Shown: positions 1 to 10,015, counted from the first letter of the stretch. The stretch is DNA of 42,150 bases from Prevotella sp. (GCA_022769285.1 JALEKD010000029.1:1-42150); one strand, 5' to 3'. Notes: generated by a model from the sequence alone, not told the origin. Numbers and translations: made by a program.

Positions 1-30
1 GACATCATGCACTTCCGCTTTAACGTATAA
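1..30 (+). CDS. 3' end of an upstream gene (partial, unidentified)
   Basis: Frame 1 is open from the window edge and reads DIMHFRFNV followed by TAA, ending 13 bases before the lgt start codon. The short gap fits an upstream gene co-transcribed with lgt. Nine residues are too few to name a family, so this could also be a chance open frame. Confidence 0.35.
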   Translation, partial: DIMHFRFNV

Positions 31-43
31 CACGCTGTGTGCC

Positions 44-934
44 ATGACCTACTTACTCAACTTCATAGTATGGAACCCGTCGACCACGGCCCTGCACATG
101 GGCCCGCTCGACGTGCGCTGGTATGGGCTGTGCTGGCTTACTGGCCTGGCGCTGGCCTACTTTATCGTCAAGTGGCTCTATAGCGACCAGCAGGTCAAGT
201 CTGAGTACTTCGAGCCCCTCTATCTGTACTGTTTCATAGGCATCCTGGCCGGGGCAAGGCTTGGCCATTGCCTGTTCTACGAGCCGGGCTATTTTCTGAC
301 CTCCTGGCAGCACTTCGTAGAGATGTTCCTGCCCGTTCGGTTTGTCTATGGCCCACCCACGGCCAACGGGGGCTGGCTGTACAGCGTTACGGGGGGTGCC
401 GTGGCCTTTACCGGCTACGAGGGACTGGCCTCGCACGGGGGCACATTAGGTCTGATGATGGCCCTGTGGCTCTATTACCGCCGTACGCATATGAATCTAT
501 GGCAGGTGCTCGACGATATAGCCATAGCCACCCCCATTACGGCGTGCTTCATACGTCTGGGCAACCTGATGAACTCTGAGATAGTCGGTAAGATTACCGA
601 GGTGCCATGGGCCTTTATCTTCGAGCGTGTAGACCAGATGCCCCGTCATCCCGGGCAGCTCTACGAGGCCATAGCTTACTTCATCTTCTTCTTCGTGGGC
701 CTGTATATCTATCGTCGCCACAAGCAGTGGGCCGGCACGGGCTTCTTTTTCGGCCTCTGTCTGACGCTCATCTTCACCTTCCGCTTCTTCATAGAATATA
801 CGAAGGACGTGCAGGAAGCTTTCGAGCAGCACATGGTGCTCAATATGGGCCAGTTGCTCTCCATACCCTTTGTCATTATCGGCATCGTGTGTATGCGCAG
901 GGGACTGGAGAAGAGCAAAAAAGTAAAAGAGTAA
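44..934 (+). CDS. lgt: Prolipoprotein diacylglyceryl transferase
   Basis: Lgt is an inner-membrane enzyme that moves diacylglycerol from phosphatidylglycerol onto the lipobox cysteine of prolipoproteins, the first step of lipoprotein maturation. The 296-residue protein has several hydrophobic segments and the family landmarks: the conserved His in SHGGTLG (H131), the signature [12 protein letters not shown] (R171, N174, E179) and RHPGQLYEA (from R201). A region rich in Gly and aromatics (about 95-130) precedes the His motif. The length fits the family. The start at 44 gives the expected N-terminus running into the first membrane helix. The last codons (SKKVKE, stop) lie in a run of GTAAAAG-like repeats continuing past the stop. 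A strong terminator follows at 987-1025. Confidence 0.96.
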   Translation: MTYLLNFIVWNPSTTALHMGPLDVRWYGLCWLTGLALAYFIVKWLYSDQQVKSEYFEPLYLYCFIGILAGARLGHCLFYEPGYFLTSWQHFVEMFLPVRFVYGPPTANGGWLYSVTGGAVAFTGYEGLASHGGTLGLMMALWLYYRRTHMNLWQVLDDIAIATPITACFIRLGNLMNSEIVGKITEVPWAFIFERVDQMPRHPGQLYEAIAYFIFFFVGLYIYRRHKQWAGTGFFFGLCLTLIFTFRFFIEYTKDVQEAFEQHMVLNMGQLLSIPFVIIGIVCMRRGLEKSKKVKE

Positions 935-986
935 AAAGGTAAAAGCGCTGGGGTGGTGACAAGCTGCCGCCAGTTACTTACTATAG

Positions 987-1025
987 ACGCTGTAAGGGCA
1001 GATAACAACCCTTACAGCGTTTTTA
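987..1025 (+). terminator. Intrinsic terminator after lgt
   Basis: A perfect 12-bp inverted repeat (arms 987-998 and 1009-1020, loop of 10) is followed by a run of T residues. This is a classic rho-independent terminator. It lies about 50 bases downstream of lgt and in the right orientation to end that transcript. Confidence 0.9.
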
Positions 1026-1159
1026 TTTTTTGGGTTGACGCTCTCAGGGCCACTGCCACAGGCAGCAAGCCGCTGTGTTCATGGTCTATGAAGCGGTATT
1101 GGTTACCCCTCTGTATCAAAAAAATCGAAAAAACAGGCTGGTGGTAATCAAAAAAATGG

Positions 1160-1167
1160 TATCTTTG
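1160..1167 (+). promoter_or_regulatory. Bacteroidetes -7 box upstream of the SUMF1-like gene
   Basis: TATCTTTG matches the Bacteroidetes -7 consensus TAnnTTTG and ends 22 bases before the start codon at 1190. No clear TTTG -33 element stands at the usual 19-21 bp distance, so the call rests mainly on the -7 box and its position after a terminator. Confidence 0.55.
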
Positions 1168-1189
1168 TTAACTATAAACTAAAAACCGT

Positions 1190-2902
1190 ATGAAACAATG
1201 TATTCTTACCGTGCTGGCGCTGGCGTGGGCCATCAGTATGGATGCGCAGGGCATCATCCGTCATCAGACTCCGGTGAAGCCGCCAAAGGCTAAGACCGAG
1301 CGGCCCGCCAAGGCTAAGGTTAAGTCGGCCCCGCGGGCCCAGAAGAGGGTAGAGCAGACGGCGGAGCCTAAGCCCGAACCTCAGGCACCGGTAGCTATAA
1401 AGAGTCAGGTAACCCAGGTGGAAGACCCGCCCGTAGTGGAGATGACGCCTACGCAGGTAGTAGAGAAACTGATAGCCGACATGGTGTATATTCCCGGCGG
1501 AACATTCACCATGCACGACCGCAACTTCTATCCTGGTTATGATAGCCATTGTCCGGCATCGTACAGCACCACGGTGGCCGGCTACTATCTGTGTCGGTAT
1601 GAGGTAACACAGCAGTTGTGGCAGGCTGTGATGGGCTCCAATCCCTCGCAGCACGCTGGGGGCAACAGGCCCGTAGAGGGTTTCTACTGGGACGAGGCTC
1701 AGCAGTTTATCTATCGCCTTAACCAGATAACAGGACTCAAGTTCCGCTTGCCTACCGAGGAGGAGTGGCAGTGGGCTTACGATGAGGGCAAGTCGCCACG
1801 CCGTTATAAATACAGTGGCAGCGATGACTGTAAGGAAGTGGCATGGACCGACTGGAACAGCGGCCACCGTCCGCATGCCGTGGGCATGCTCAGGCCCAAT
1901 GCCTTGGGTCTCTACGATATGGCAGGCAATGTAAGCGAGCTTTGTACAGGTCACAGTGGGGCCGAATACCTGGATGCTGAACGGCAGAAGAGCTACCGTG
2001 TGGCCCGTGGCTGTGCCTACAACAATACAGACTTGGGCAGTGGCGAGCGCACAGGCTTCTATATCAAGGACGATACCCGCCGTCCTACCGGAACGGGCAT
2101 CCGCCTGGCTCTAAGTCAGTTGCCTAAGCCTGTCAGCATCCATCTGGACACTGCCCCACAGCCATCGTCCCGCAGCGAGTTGATAGCTAAGTTGGTCAGC
2201 GACATGATACAGGTGCCCGCAGGTACCTTTACTATGGGTTTTGTCTTTCCCGAACTGCGCCAGTACTATATACCGCCCGAGGAGATGGCTCCCCACCAGG
2301 TAACGTTAGACAGTTACTATCTGTGTAAGTACGAAGTAACCCAGGCATTGTGGCAAGCCGTAATGGGCGTGAACCCTTCGGAGAACCAAGACGATGCCAG
2401 CCAGCCTGTAACTAATGTCGGCTGTAGCGACATCAAGCTGTTTATCAGTAAGCTCAATGCCCTTAGCGGTCAGCAGTTCCGTTTGCCCACCGAGGCAGAG
2501 TGGGAGTATGCGTGTATAGGTGGCCGGGCCGAGCCTGTAGAGCGCTATAGTGGGCACGAGCAGGTTGACGGCTCTGCCAAGGTGGTTGCCTGGTGGGGCG
2601 ACAACCTGCGCCATCCACAGGCTGTGGGTCAGCTCATTCCCAATGTACTGGGCCTGTACGATATGACGGGCAATGTGGATGAGATATGCAGTGATATATG
2701 GCGCACATCGCACAGCAAGAAGGCTCAAGTTAATCCACAGGGCCCTAATCCATCGCCCTGTGTCAGCAATAAGCCCAACCATAGGCATGTAGTACGTGGC
2801 GGAAACTTCAGGCGTCTCAGATGGTATAATGGCCGTGACTATTGCGCTCAGGCCAATAATCTGACAGGACTGCGGCTGGCTGCCTCGCATATACAGCGAT
2901 GA
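1190..2902 (+). CDS. Secreted protein with two formylglycine-generating-enzyme (SUMF1-like) domains
   Basis: A 570-residue protein with an N-terminal signal peptide (MKQCILTVLALAWAISMDAQ), a Lys/Pro/Ala-rich linker (about 25-90), and two tandem FGE-sulfatase folds at about 97-306 and 340-568. Each repeat carries the family phrases: IPGGTFTM or VPAGTFTMG, YYLC(R/K)YEVTQ, FRLPTE(E/A)EW, LGLYDM(A/T)GNV and a C-terminal R(G/L)-type strand. True formylglycine-generating enzymes use a cysteine pair near the C-terminus; neither repeat shows it in the expected place (the first reads RGCAYNNTD, the second RGGNFRRLRW). The fold is therefore more likely structural, ligand-binding or of another activity. 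The gene is monocistronic, ending at a hairpin shared with mutS. Confidence 0.88.
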   Translation: MKQCILTVLALAWAISMDAQGIIRHQTPVKPPKAKTERPAKAKVKSAPRAQKRVEQTAEPKPEPQAPVAIKSQVTQVEDPPVVEMTPTQVVEKLIADMVYIPGGTFTMHDRNFYPGYDSHCPASYSTTVAGYYLCRYEVTQQLWQAVMGSNPSQHAGGNRPVEGFYWDEAQQFIYRLNQITGLKFRLPTEEEWQWAYDEGKSPRRYKYSGSDDCKEVAWTDWNSGHRPHAVGMLRPNALGLYDMAGNVSELCTGHSGAEYLDAERQKSYRVARGCAYNNTDLGSGERTGFYIKDDTRRPTGTGIRLALSQLPKPVSIHLDTAPQPSSRSELIAKLVSDMIQVPAGTFTMGFVFPELRQYYIPPEEMAPHQVTLDSYYLCKYEVTQALWQAVMGVNPSENQDDASQPVTNVGCSDIKLFISKLNALSGQQFRLPTEAEWEYACIGGRAEPVERYSGHEQVDGSAKVVAWWGDNLRHPQAVGQLIPNVLGLYDMTGNVDEICSDIWRTSHSKKAQVNPQGPNPSPCVSNKPNHRHVVRGGNFRRLRWYNGRDYCAQANNLTGLRLAASHIQR

Positions 2903-2915
2903 CGGGCAGCGTACT

Positions 2916-2965
2916 ATACGCCAAAATCCCATACCTTGGAAGTAAGGTATGGGATTTTGGCGTAT
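2916..2965. terminator. Bidirectional terminator, perfect 22-bp hairpin
   Basis: The arms 2916-2937 and 2944-2965 are perfect reverse complements around a 6-base loop (GGAAGT). The hairpin sits exactly between two converging genes, 14 bases after the SUMF1-like stop and 16 bases beyond the mutS stop, so it can end transcripts from both sides. The A/T runs inside the stem (AAAAT / ATTTT) supply part of a U-tract on each strand. Confidence 0.88.
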
Positions 2966-2980
2966 GTAGGGGGCGGGCAG

Positions 2981-5644
2981 TTACTTCCCCTTGAGTATCT
3001 TCTTGATGTCATTGAGCTTGTTGAGGGCCTCGACAGGGGTGAGGTTGTTGATGTCGAGCCCCAGTATCTCATCGCGGATTTGCGAGAGGACAGGGTCGTC
3101 GAGCTGGAAGAAACTGAGCTGCATGCCCTCGCGCTCGGCCCCTATCTGCTGCACGTTAGCCTTGTCGCCGTTGCCCACGCTGGCCCCGTCGGCCTCGAGC
3201 TGCTTGAGGATAGTCTTGGCTCGCCGTACAATACTCTTGGGCATGCCGGCTATCTCGGCCACGTGGATACCAAAGGAGTGCTCACTGCCACCCGGCACGA
3301 GCTTTCGCAGGAAGATAACCTTGTCGCCCACTTCCTTGACGCTTACGTTGAAGTTCTTAATGCGGGGCATGTGGCGCTCCATCTCATTGAGCTCATGGTA
3401 GTGGGTGGCAAAGAGCGTGCGGGGGTTGCCCTTGGCGTTGTCATACAGATACTCTACGATGGCCCAGGCTATGCTGATGCCGTCGTAGGTAGACGTGCCG
3501 CGTCCCAGTTCGTCGAAGAGCACTAAGGAGCGCTCTGTTACGTTGTTGAGGATATTGGCGGCCTCGGTCATCTCGACCATGAAGGTCGACTCGCCGAGTG
3601 ATATATTGTCCGAGGCACCCACCCGGGTGAAAATCTTGTCTACCAGTCCTATGTGGGCACTCTGCGCGGGCACGTAGCACCCCATCTGGGCCATCAGCAC
3701 GATGAGGGCTGTCTGGCGCAGCAGCGCGCTCTTACCCGCCATGTTGGGGCCGGTAATGATGATTATCTGCTGCTTGTCGTCATCCAGGTATATATCGTTG
3801 GGCACAAACCGCTCGCCCACGGGGAGCTGTTGCTCTATCACGGGGTGGCGCCCCTGATGGATGTCGAGTACCAGGCTGTCGTCTACTACGGGTCGCACAT
3901 AGCCATAGTCGGCCGCCACCTTGGCAAAGCCCATCAGACAGTCGAGCTGAGCCACCAGGTTGGCGTTAATCTGTATCTGTGGGATAAACTCCTGCATCGC
4001 AGCTATCAGCTCGGCAAACAGCTGCGTCTCCAGTTCTATGATTTTCTCGTCGGCGCCCAGTATTTTCTCTTCATAGGCTTTTAGCTCCTGCGTAATGTAG
4101 CGCTCGGCCTGAGCCAGGGTCTGCTTGCGTACCCAGTCGGCGGGCACGCGGTCCTTAAAGGTGTTTCGCACTTCGAGATAGTAACCGAATACATTGTTAT
4201 AGCCTATCTTGAGCGAGCTGATGCCCGTCTGTTCTATCTCGCGCTGCTGTATCTCCATGAGATACTCCTTGCCATTGTGCGAGATATTGCGTAGGTCGTC
4301 GAGCTCGGAGCTGTAGCCAGCCGCTATAACACCGCCTTTGGCCACCAGCTGGGGTGGGTCGGGCTGTATCTCGTGCTCTATACGCTCGCGCAGGCTCTCA
4401 CACAGGTTAAACTGTTCGCCTATGCGCTGTAGGGTGGCGTTATCGGCATGGAGACAAGCCTCCTTGACAGGCGCTATGGCCTGCAGGGCATTTTTGAGCT
4501 GTACCACCTCGCGTGGGGAGACACGTCCCACGGCCACCTTGGACACAATGCGTTCCAGATCGCCTATGCGGTGAAACTGGTCGTTGACCAGCTCCATAAA
4601 ATTGGGGTTCTGCATGAAGCACGTCACCATGTCGAGCCGCTGGCTGATAGGCTCTATGTGGCGCAGGGGGAACACTGTCCACCGGCGCAGCATGCGGCTG
4701 CCCATGGGGGTTACGGTGCGGTCTATAACGTCCAGCAGCGAGGAGCCATCGTCCTGCATGGGCTGTACCAGTTCGAGCGAGCGGATGGTAAAGCTGTCGA
4801 GCCTGACAAACTTCTCTTCCTCCAGCCGGGCCAGCGAGGTGATGTGGCCTATGTGTGTATGCTGTGTAAGCTCCAGGTACTGCATGATGGCACCTGCGGC
4901 TATCACACCGTTGTGCAGGTGGTCTACGCCAAAGCCCTTGAGCGACTTGGTGCCAAAGTGCGACAGCAGTTTCTGGCGGGCTGTCTGCTCGGTAAATACC
5001 CAGTCATCGAGTTCGAACACGCAGTAGCGGTTGCCAAAGTGGCGCTCGAAGTCGGCCTTGCACTCGCGGTCATAGAGCACCTCCTTGGGAGAAAAGTTGC
5101 CCAAGAGTTTCTCCACATAATCGTAGTTGCCCTCACCAGTAAGAAACTCGCCGGTAGAGATGTCGAGGAAACTGACACCACAGGCCGACTTGCCGAAGTG
5201 GACAGCGGCCAGGAAGTTGTTCTCCTTGTAGTTGAGCACATTGTCAGACATGGCCACACCGGGCGTTACCAGTTCGGTGATGCCCCGCTTCACCATTTTA
5301 TCCATCTCCGAGAGTCCTTTCTTGCCCTTTAGCATCTCCCGTTTCTTCTTGGGATCCTCTAACTGGTCGCAGATGGCTACGCGCTTGCCGGCGCGGATGA
5401 GTTTGGGCAGGTAGGTGTCGAGTGCGTGATGGGGAAATCCGGCCATCTCGATACTCGACGCGCCGCCATTGTTGTTGCGCCGTGTGAGGGTGATGCCCAG
5501 TATGCGCGAGGCGGTAATGGCATCGTCGCAGTAAGTCTCGTAGAAGTCGCCACAGCGAAACAGCATCAGGGCCTCGGGGTGCTTGGCCTTGAGCGAGAAA
5601 AACTGCTTCATCATCGGGGTAAGCCCCTTGTCGTCCTTTGCCAT
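2981..5644 (-). CDS. mutS: DNA mismatch repair protein MutS
   Basis: MutS recognises base mismatches and small loops, then licenses MutL-dependent repair. The 887-residue product has the mismatch-contacting Phe-X-Glu in GDFYETY (F34-E36), the connector, lever and clamp regions, and a C-terminal ABC-type ATPase: Walker A GPNMAGKS near residue 630, STFMVEM, Walker [17 protein letters not shown], and ATHYHEL. The Bacteroidetes-style C-terminal end follows [16 protein letters not shown]. It is the last gene of a minus-strand run; its start lies 4 bases after the stop of the DUF3108 gene, so expression with that operon is likely. The start MAKDDKG is the usual position, just before TPMMKQF. Confidence 0.97.
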   Translation of the reverse strand: MAKDDKGLTPMMKQFFSLKAKHPEALMLFRCGDFYETYCDDAITASRILGITLTRRNNNGGASSIEMAGFPHHALDTYLPKLIRAGKRVAICDQLEDPKKKREMLKGKKGLSEMDKMVKRGITELVTPGVAMSDNVLNYKENNFLAAVHFGKSACGVSFLDISTGEFLTGEGNYDYVEKLLGNFSPKEVLYDRECKADFERHFGNRYCVFELDDWVFTEQTARQKLLSHFGTKSLKGFGVDHLHNGVIAAGAIMQYLELTQHTHIGHITSLARLEEEKFVRLDSFTIRSLELVQPMQDDGSSLLDVIDRTVTPMGSRMLRRWTVFPLRHIEPISQRLDMVTCFMQNPNFMELVNDQFHRIGDLERIVSKVAVGRVSPREVVQLKNALQAIAPVKEACLHADNATLQRIGEQFNLCESLRERIEHEIQPDPPQLVAKGGVIAAGYSSELDDLRNISHNGKEYLMEIQQREIEQTGISSLKIGYNNVFGYYLEVRNTFKDRVPADWVRKQTLAQAERYITQELKAYEEKILGADEKIIELETQLFAELIAAMQEFIPQIQINANLVAQLDCLMGFAKVAADYGYVRPVVDDSLVLDIHQGRHPVIEQQLPVGERFVPNDIYLDDDKQQIIIITGPNMAGKSALLRQTALIVLMAQMGCYVPAQSAHIGLVDKIFTRVGASDNISLGESTFMVEMTEAANILNNVTERSLVLFDELGRGTSTYDGISIAWAIVEYLYDNAKGNPRTLFATHYHELNEMERHMPRIKNFNVSVKEVGDKVIFLRKLVPGGSEHSFGIHVAEIAGMPKSIVRRAKTILKQLEADGASVGNGDKANVQQIGAEREGMQLSFFQLDDPVLSQIRDEILGLDINNLTPVEALNKLNDIKKILKGK

Positions 5645-5648
5645 GGCG

Positions 5649-6458
5649 TTACTTTACAATACAGCCTACAGGGTTACGCAGGCCCCTCATGTTGACCAGG
5701 AAGGCCTTGGCCGCGCCGAAACGCAGGAACATGTCGAGCCGCACGGGCACATGGTTGTCGTCGTCAGAGACATAGAAGTCTACGATGCGTTTATACTTAT
5801 TGTCTTCCTTCTCCAGGTACGACAGTTTGAGGCAACGGTACTTGACACCGGTGTCGGCCTTGATGTTGACCTTGCCGGCGTAGCGTAGCCGGGCAGGATT
5901 GACGTGTCTGCCGTCAGCGATGGGGAAGTCTATCTCGTGACCGTTCTTCCAGCCAGTAGGGTTAAAGGAGCGGGCACGCATGAAGATGTTGAGCATGTCG
6001 TACACACAGTAGTTCACGTTGTTGTTGGTCCACAGGTGTTCGCCGCTGCTGGTTATCTGGTGCTGGCGCAGGTGTGCCTTGCCGTTGTTATAGGTGTAGA
6101 ACACCTCGTCTACGCCGTAGCGCTTGCCTTCACGGGCACCCTTGCGGAAGTAGAGCGGCTTCATGTTGAGCGAGGAGTAGCAGAGCAGGGTGTCGCGCAG
6201 CACGAACATCTGGTCTACGCGGTTATTGCCACGGGTGGTGAGGCTGGCACGGTAAGCCGGACGGCCGTGATAGCTACTCTGTACGGTGTACATAGAGGCC
6301 GTACCGGCCTTGACCCATACAAACTGCCAGTTGTAGTAGAGGTTGTAGGTAAGAAACTCGCCCGACTTGAAGGCGGTGTTGCGAAAGGTGCACTGAGCCT
6401 GGGCCACCGATGCGGTAACCAGGGCTGCTAAGAGCAGCAATGACTTTATCTGTTTCAT
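5649..6458 (-). CDS. DUF3108 domain secreted protein
   Basis: A 269-residue protein with a signal peptide ([22 protein letters not shown]) followed by a beta-rich body typical of DUF3108: [20 protein letters not shown] near the N-terminus, an AxLTTRGN segment, and a C-terminal [19 protein letters not shown]. The function of DUF3108 proteins is not established; they are periplasmic or outer-membrane-associated. It lies 14 bases downstream of the Ig-like lipoprotein gene and 4 bases upstream of mutS, so all are probably co-transcribed. A shared role with the lipoprotein at the envelope is an inference from gene order. Confidence 0.85.
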   Translation of the reverse strand: MKQIKSLLLLAALVTASVAQAQCTFRNTAFKSGEFLTYNLYYNWQFVWVKAGTASMYTVQSSYHGRPAYRASLTTRGNNRVDQMFVLRDTLLCYSSLNMKPLYFRKGAREGKRYGVDEVFYTYNNGKAHLRQHQITSSGEHLWTNNNVNYCVYDMLNIFMRARSFNPTGWKNGHEIDFPIADGRHVNPARLRYAGKVNIKADTGVKYRCLKLSYLEKEDNKYKRIVDFYVSDDDNHVPVRLDMFLRFGAAKAFLVNMRGLRNPVGCIVK

Positions 6459-6472
6459 TGTATTATCCTGTT

Positions 6473-8443
6473 TTAGGGGTTGATGTTATCGGGGTAGGTT
6501 ATGCCCATGTTCTTGGCGCGCTGGACGTTGCGACCCTTGAGGTTGCGGCGGCGCTCGCTGCGCTGCTTGACGAGCAGGGCGGGTTTCTGGTTGTCCAGAC
6601 GCTGCTGGGTGGGGTTCCAGGTCTGGGTGACATCCCACTTGGCGCGGCACTCTATCTGGCTGGGATAGTAGTATACCATCTCGGGCTGGCGGTTGGCATC
6701 GTAGTCGCCGGTGTCCCACTCGCCGTTGTCGTTGTCGTCTACTATCAGCCGCATGTAGTACTTATCGGGCTGTACATAGAAGAATTCGGCCGAGCCGGTC
6801 GACGTGCGTACCTGGCGCACCACGTCGTCCTGCGAGTTGAGTAGCTGGCATATCACGGGGTGGCCCTCCATGCCTGTAAGGGTCATAAAGAGCGAGCTGT
6901 AGTCGTCGAGCGAGTGTACCTTGAAGCCCACCTTGACAGCGCCCGACGGTGTACCGTATATATCGCAGAACGCCAGGCTGTCCATCTCTAAGCTGTACTC
7001 TATCTCGGGCCGCCACTCGCCCACTATCTCGTACGTGCGTGGCTGGTCGGGTACTTCGCGCAGTCGGAACCGTGACTGGTACCACGTGGTGTCTATCTTG
7101 GAGTAGAGGTGTATGAGCGCCGTGTCTACGCGTTGTAGCGGCGTGTCAAACTGCAGCCGTATATTCTGGTCGGGGTCTATCTGCGAGAGCGAGCCTAAGT
7201 TCACCGGGAGTGTCTCGGCAGGCATCTGCTCCTCATAGGGTTTGCCCTTGCGCTTGGCCTTGTCCTGGGCTTTCTTCCACTCGTCTATCTTTTTCTGCTT
7301 ATCCTTCATGCGCTTGGCATAGGGTTGCTTGGACAGCAGTTCCAGGGTATCGGTCTGTAGCTGTAGGGTGCCTGTGGTGTCGGTCTGTAGGTACTGAACC
7401 TGTAGGCGCAGGGTGTCCTGGTTGACCAGGGCGGTGTCGCGCAGCCAGTAGTTGATGGTGTCGCGCTTGGCGTTAGGTTCAACAATAAGCGACTGACGCT
7501 CATCGAAGTTGAGGCCCTTGATGACAGGCAGTTGGGGGTTACCATAGCTGAAGTAGAGGGTAAAGTGGTTGGCCACGGAGCGGTCGGTCTTGACCAGGTA
7601 GCGGTCGGTAAGGGTGGTGGTAAAGGCCCTGAGCACTATATCGTCGGGCAGGAAGTGGGTGTACTTGACTGGGATGATAGAGTCGATGTGCAGCGAGTCG
7701 CGCCACACGGTGTCCTGCCGTATATCGTCCTTGAATGTGGGCACGATGATGTCGTGGCTGAACGCCATCTTCTCACTCTTCTGGTTATAGATGAAGTTGC
7801 CGTCTGCATCCTGTAGCGCGTAGATGCGGTACTTACCTGCGGCCACTCCCTTGATGACAAATCGGCCTGTATCGTCGGTCCGGGCCACGCGCAGCATGGG
7901 CTGTGTGCGAAAGGCGCTGTCCTCCAGGTTGGCATACAGGCCCACCAAGATGCCCTTGACGGGCTCCAGATTCTGGGCATCGAGCACATGACCGGCAATC
8001 TCCATCGTGTCGATGGCCGAGCCGGTAGAGAAACTGTAGGTGTAGTTTCCCAGCGGATTGCCCTCATTGTTGTCGGTTATGGCGTCCGAGAAGTCTATCG
8101 TATAGGTGGTGTTGGGCTTCAGGGAGTCCTTCAGGGTCACCACGATGCGTTTGCCCTGGCTCTTAATCTCGGGTGCCTCTATCTGCGGAGGCGACACGAT
8201 GACGTTCTCGGTGGCATTGTCTATCTTGATGTACTCGTCAAAGTTGATGTACACCTTCTTGGCATGTACATTGACCGACTTGTCGGCCGGCGAGGTAGAC
8301 ACGATGCGTGGCGGAGTCTCGTCGTACCATCCGCCGTCAGGCTGGCCCATACGGGCGCAGGCCGCTAAGAGCACGAGGACGGCCAGGCCGCACAGGGCGG
8401 CTACCGCGTGCCTGCTGGGACGATGATGGGTAGGGTTGTTCAT
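6473..8443 (-). CDS. Ig-like (Big_5) domain lipoprotein
   Basis: A 656-residue predicted lipoprotein: a basic N-terminus, a hydrophobic stretch, then the lipobox LAAC with the acylated Cys at about residue 29. The N-terminal part (about 40-140) has the Big_5 pattern PPRIVSTSPADKSVNV...INFDEYI...NTTYTIDFSDAITDNNEGN. A following beta segment (about 145-230) looks like a carboxypeptidase-regulatory/Cna-B-type domain (LEPVKGILVGLYA...DDTGRFVIKGVAAGKYRIYALQDADGN). A Lys-rich helix lies near 375-410. The C-terminal end is rich in Arg and Lys. Such proteins are common surface or periplasmic proteins in Bacteroidetes and their function is unknown. It sits between the GH3-like gene and the DUF3108 gene with short gaps. 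Confidence 0.86.
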   Translation of the reverse strand: MNNPTHHRPSRHAVAALCGLAVLVLLAACARMGQPDGGWYDETPPRIVSTSPADKSVNVHAKKVYINFDEYIKIDNATENVIVSPPQIEAPEIKSQGKRIVVTLKDSLKPNTTYTIDFSDAITDNNEGNPLGNYTYSFSTGSAIDTMEIAGHVLDAQNLEPVKGILVGLYANLEDSAFRTQPMLRVARTDDTGRFVIKGVAAGKYRIYALQDADGNFIYNQKSEKMAFSHDIIVPTFKDDIRQDTVWRDSLHIDSIIPVKYTHFLPDDIVLRAFTTTLTDRYLVKTDRSVANHFTLYFSYGNPQLPVIKGLNFDERQSLIVEPNAKRDTINYWLRDTALVNQDTLRLQVQYLQTDTTGTLQLQTDTLELLSKQPYAKRMKDKQKKIDEWKKAQDKAKRKGKPYEEQMPAETLPVNLGSLSQIDPDQNIRLQFDTPLQRVDTALIHLYSKIDTTWYQSRFRLREVPDQPRTYEIVGEWRPEIEYSLEMDSLAFCDIYGTPSGAVKVGFKVHSLDDYSSLFMTLTGMEGHPVICQLLNSQDDVVRQVRTSTGSAEFFYVQPDKYYMRLIVDDNDNGEWDTGDYDANRQPEMVYYYPSQIECRAKWDVTQTWNPTQQRLDNQKPALLVKQRSERRRNLKGRNVQRAKNMGITYPDNINP

Positions 8444-8477
8444 TGCTGTATATCCTGTTACCTTAGCACTCAGACGG

Positions 8478-9989
8478 TTACTGGCGGTTCATGTCCAGCA
8501 GTTCGTCTATATTCTTACGGCTGTTGCTCAGCCGGGGCACCTTGTGCTGACCGCCCAACTTGCCCTTGGCCTTGAGCCAGTCGTTGAACAGGCCCTGGCG
8601 GGCCTCTATCACCTCAAGGTGCTGCAGGGTGATGTCATGGAAACGCTTGGCCTCGTAGTCGCTGTTGAGCTGCTGCAGGCGCTGGTCGAGAAGATGGGCG
8701 AAGCGTTCCAGGTCGTCGGGTTGGCGACTGAACTCGATAAGCCACTGGTGGCGGCACTTAGCCCGGGCATCCATATAGACAGGGGCAGCCGTGTACTCGC
8801 TCACTTGGGCGCCCGTCTGTTCGCAAGCGTAGGCCAGGCCTTTCTCAGCGTTGTCCATGATGAGCTCTTCACCGAAGGCGTTGATGAAGTACTTGGTGCG
8901 GCCGGTAATGACAAACTTGTAGGGGCGTACGGAGGTAAACTGGACGGTATCGCCGATGAGATAGCGCCACAGTCCGCACGATGTAGAGATGAGCATGGCG
9001 TAGTTGCGGCCCACCTCGACACCGCTCAGGGGTACCACGGTGGGGTTGTCGGTGCCAAACTCGTCCATGGGCATAAACTCGTAGAACACGCCGTAGTCGA
9101 GCATGAGCAGCATGGAGTGGTCGGTGGGGTCGTTCTGGATGCCGAAAAATCCCTCGCTGGCGTTATAGGTCTCCATATAGTGCATGCCGGGCGAGGTGAT
9201 GAGCTGCTGGTACTGCTGGCGGTAGGGGGTAAAGGCTATGCCGCCGTGGAAGAATACCTCGAGATTGGGCCACACGTCGTTGATGTGCTGCTTGCCGCTC
9301 AGTTCGAGCACGCGCACCAGTACCGAGAGCATCCAGCTGGGCACGCCCGATATGTTGGTCACGTTCTTGTTCATCGTTTCGCGTGCTATGCGGTCGCGCT
9401 TCACCTCAAAGTCTGACAGCAGCGCGGTCTGCTTACACGGCACGCGTATCAAGTTGGCCAGGGGATTGATATTCTCTATCAGAATGGCCGAGAGGTCGCC
9501 CACCAGCGAGTCAGACACGTTGTAGTTAGGCGAGTGGCTGCCTCCCAGAATCAGGGAGCGGCCGTCGAAGAGTCTGCTCTTCGGATTGTTGGCCAGGTAG
9601 AGGGCCACCACGTCCTTGCCGCCTTGATAGTGTATGTTCTGAAGGCCCTCGTGCGACACGGGGATAAACTTGCTCTTGTCGTTGGTGGTTCCCGACGACT
9701 TGGCGTACCACTTTACCGTGCCAGGCCACAGCACGTCGGCCTCGCCGTGGCGCATGCGGTCTATATCGTCTTTCAGCTCTTCATAAGTGTTTACTGGGAT
9801 ATTCGTGGCAAAGTCGGTATAGTCCTTCATAGTGGCAAACAGATGTTTGCGGCCATACTCTGTGTTCTTTCCCTTGTTTATCAGATAGGCAAGTACCCGT
9901 TGCTGCAGCGCCTCGGCATCTGTAAAATGGTGTTCCAGACTCTTCTGCCGTGGCAGAAACGCTTTGCCAATAATACTGGTCAAACTCAT
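8478..9989 (-). CDS. GH3 auxin-responsive promoter family protein (adenylate-forming enzyme)
   Basis: A 503-residue member of the GH3 family, which belongs to the acyl-adenylate-forming (ANL) superfamily. Plant members conjugate amino acids to jasmonate or auxin; the bacterial substrate is not known. Visible motifs are the nucleotide-binding loop KSSGTTNDKSKFIPVS (about 97-112), the NASEGFFG segment in mid-protein, and LIGDTVQFTSVRPYKFVITGRTKYFI with NAFGEELI in the C-terminal domain. It is the first gene of the minus-strand run that leads through the Ig-like lipoprotein and DUF3108 protein to mutS. A -7 box lies just upstream at 10016-10023. Confidence 0.9.
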   Translation of the reverse strand: MSLTSIIGKAFLPRQKSLEHHFTDAEALQQRVLAYLINKGKNTEYGRKHLFATMKDYTDFATNIPVNTYEELKDDIDRMRHGEADVLWPGTVKWYAKSSGTTNDKSKFIPVSHEGLQNIHYQGGKDVVALYLANNPKSRLFDGRSLILGGSHSPNYNVSDSLVGDLSAILIENINPLANLIRVPCKQTALLSDFEVKRDRIARETMNKNVTNISGVPSWMLSVLVRVLELSGKQHINDVWPNLEVFFHGGIAFTPYRQQYQQLITSPGMHYMETYNASEGFFGIQNDPTDHSMLLMLDYGVFYEFMPMDEFGTDNPTVVPLSGVEVGRNYAMLISTSCGLWRYLIGDTVQFTSVRPYKFVITGRTKYFINAFGEELIMDNAEKGLAYACEQTGAQVSEYTAAPVYMDARAKCRHQWLIEFSRQPDDLERFAHLLDQRLQQLNSDYEAKRFHDITLQHLEVIEARQGLFNDWLKAKGKLGGQHKVPRLSNSRKNIDELLDMNRQ

Positions 9990-10015
9990 GTGTATATTAT
10001 TACCAATTTATCATA

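Noticed and set aside
3441..3680. Many long antisense open frames inside mutS, the lipoprotein, ispG and the helicase genes
   Set aside because: They are shadows created by high GC at third codon positions; their translations are Arg/Pro/His-rich and match no family.
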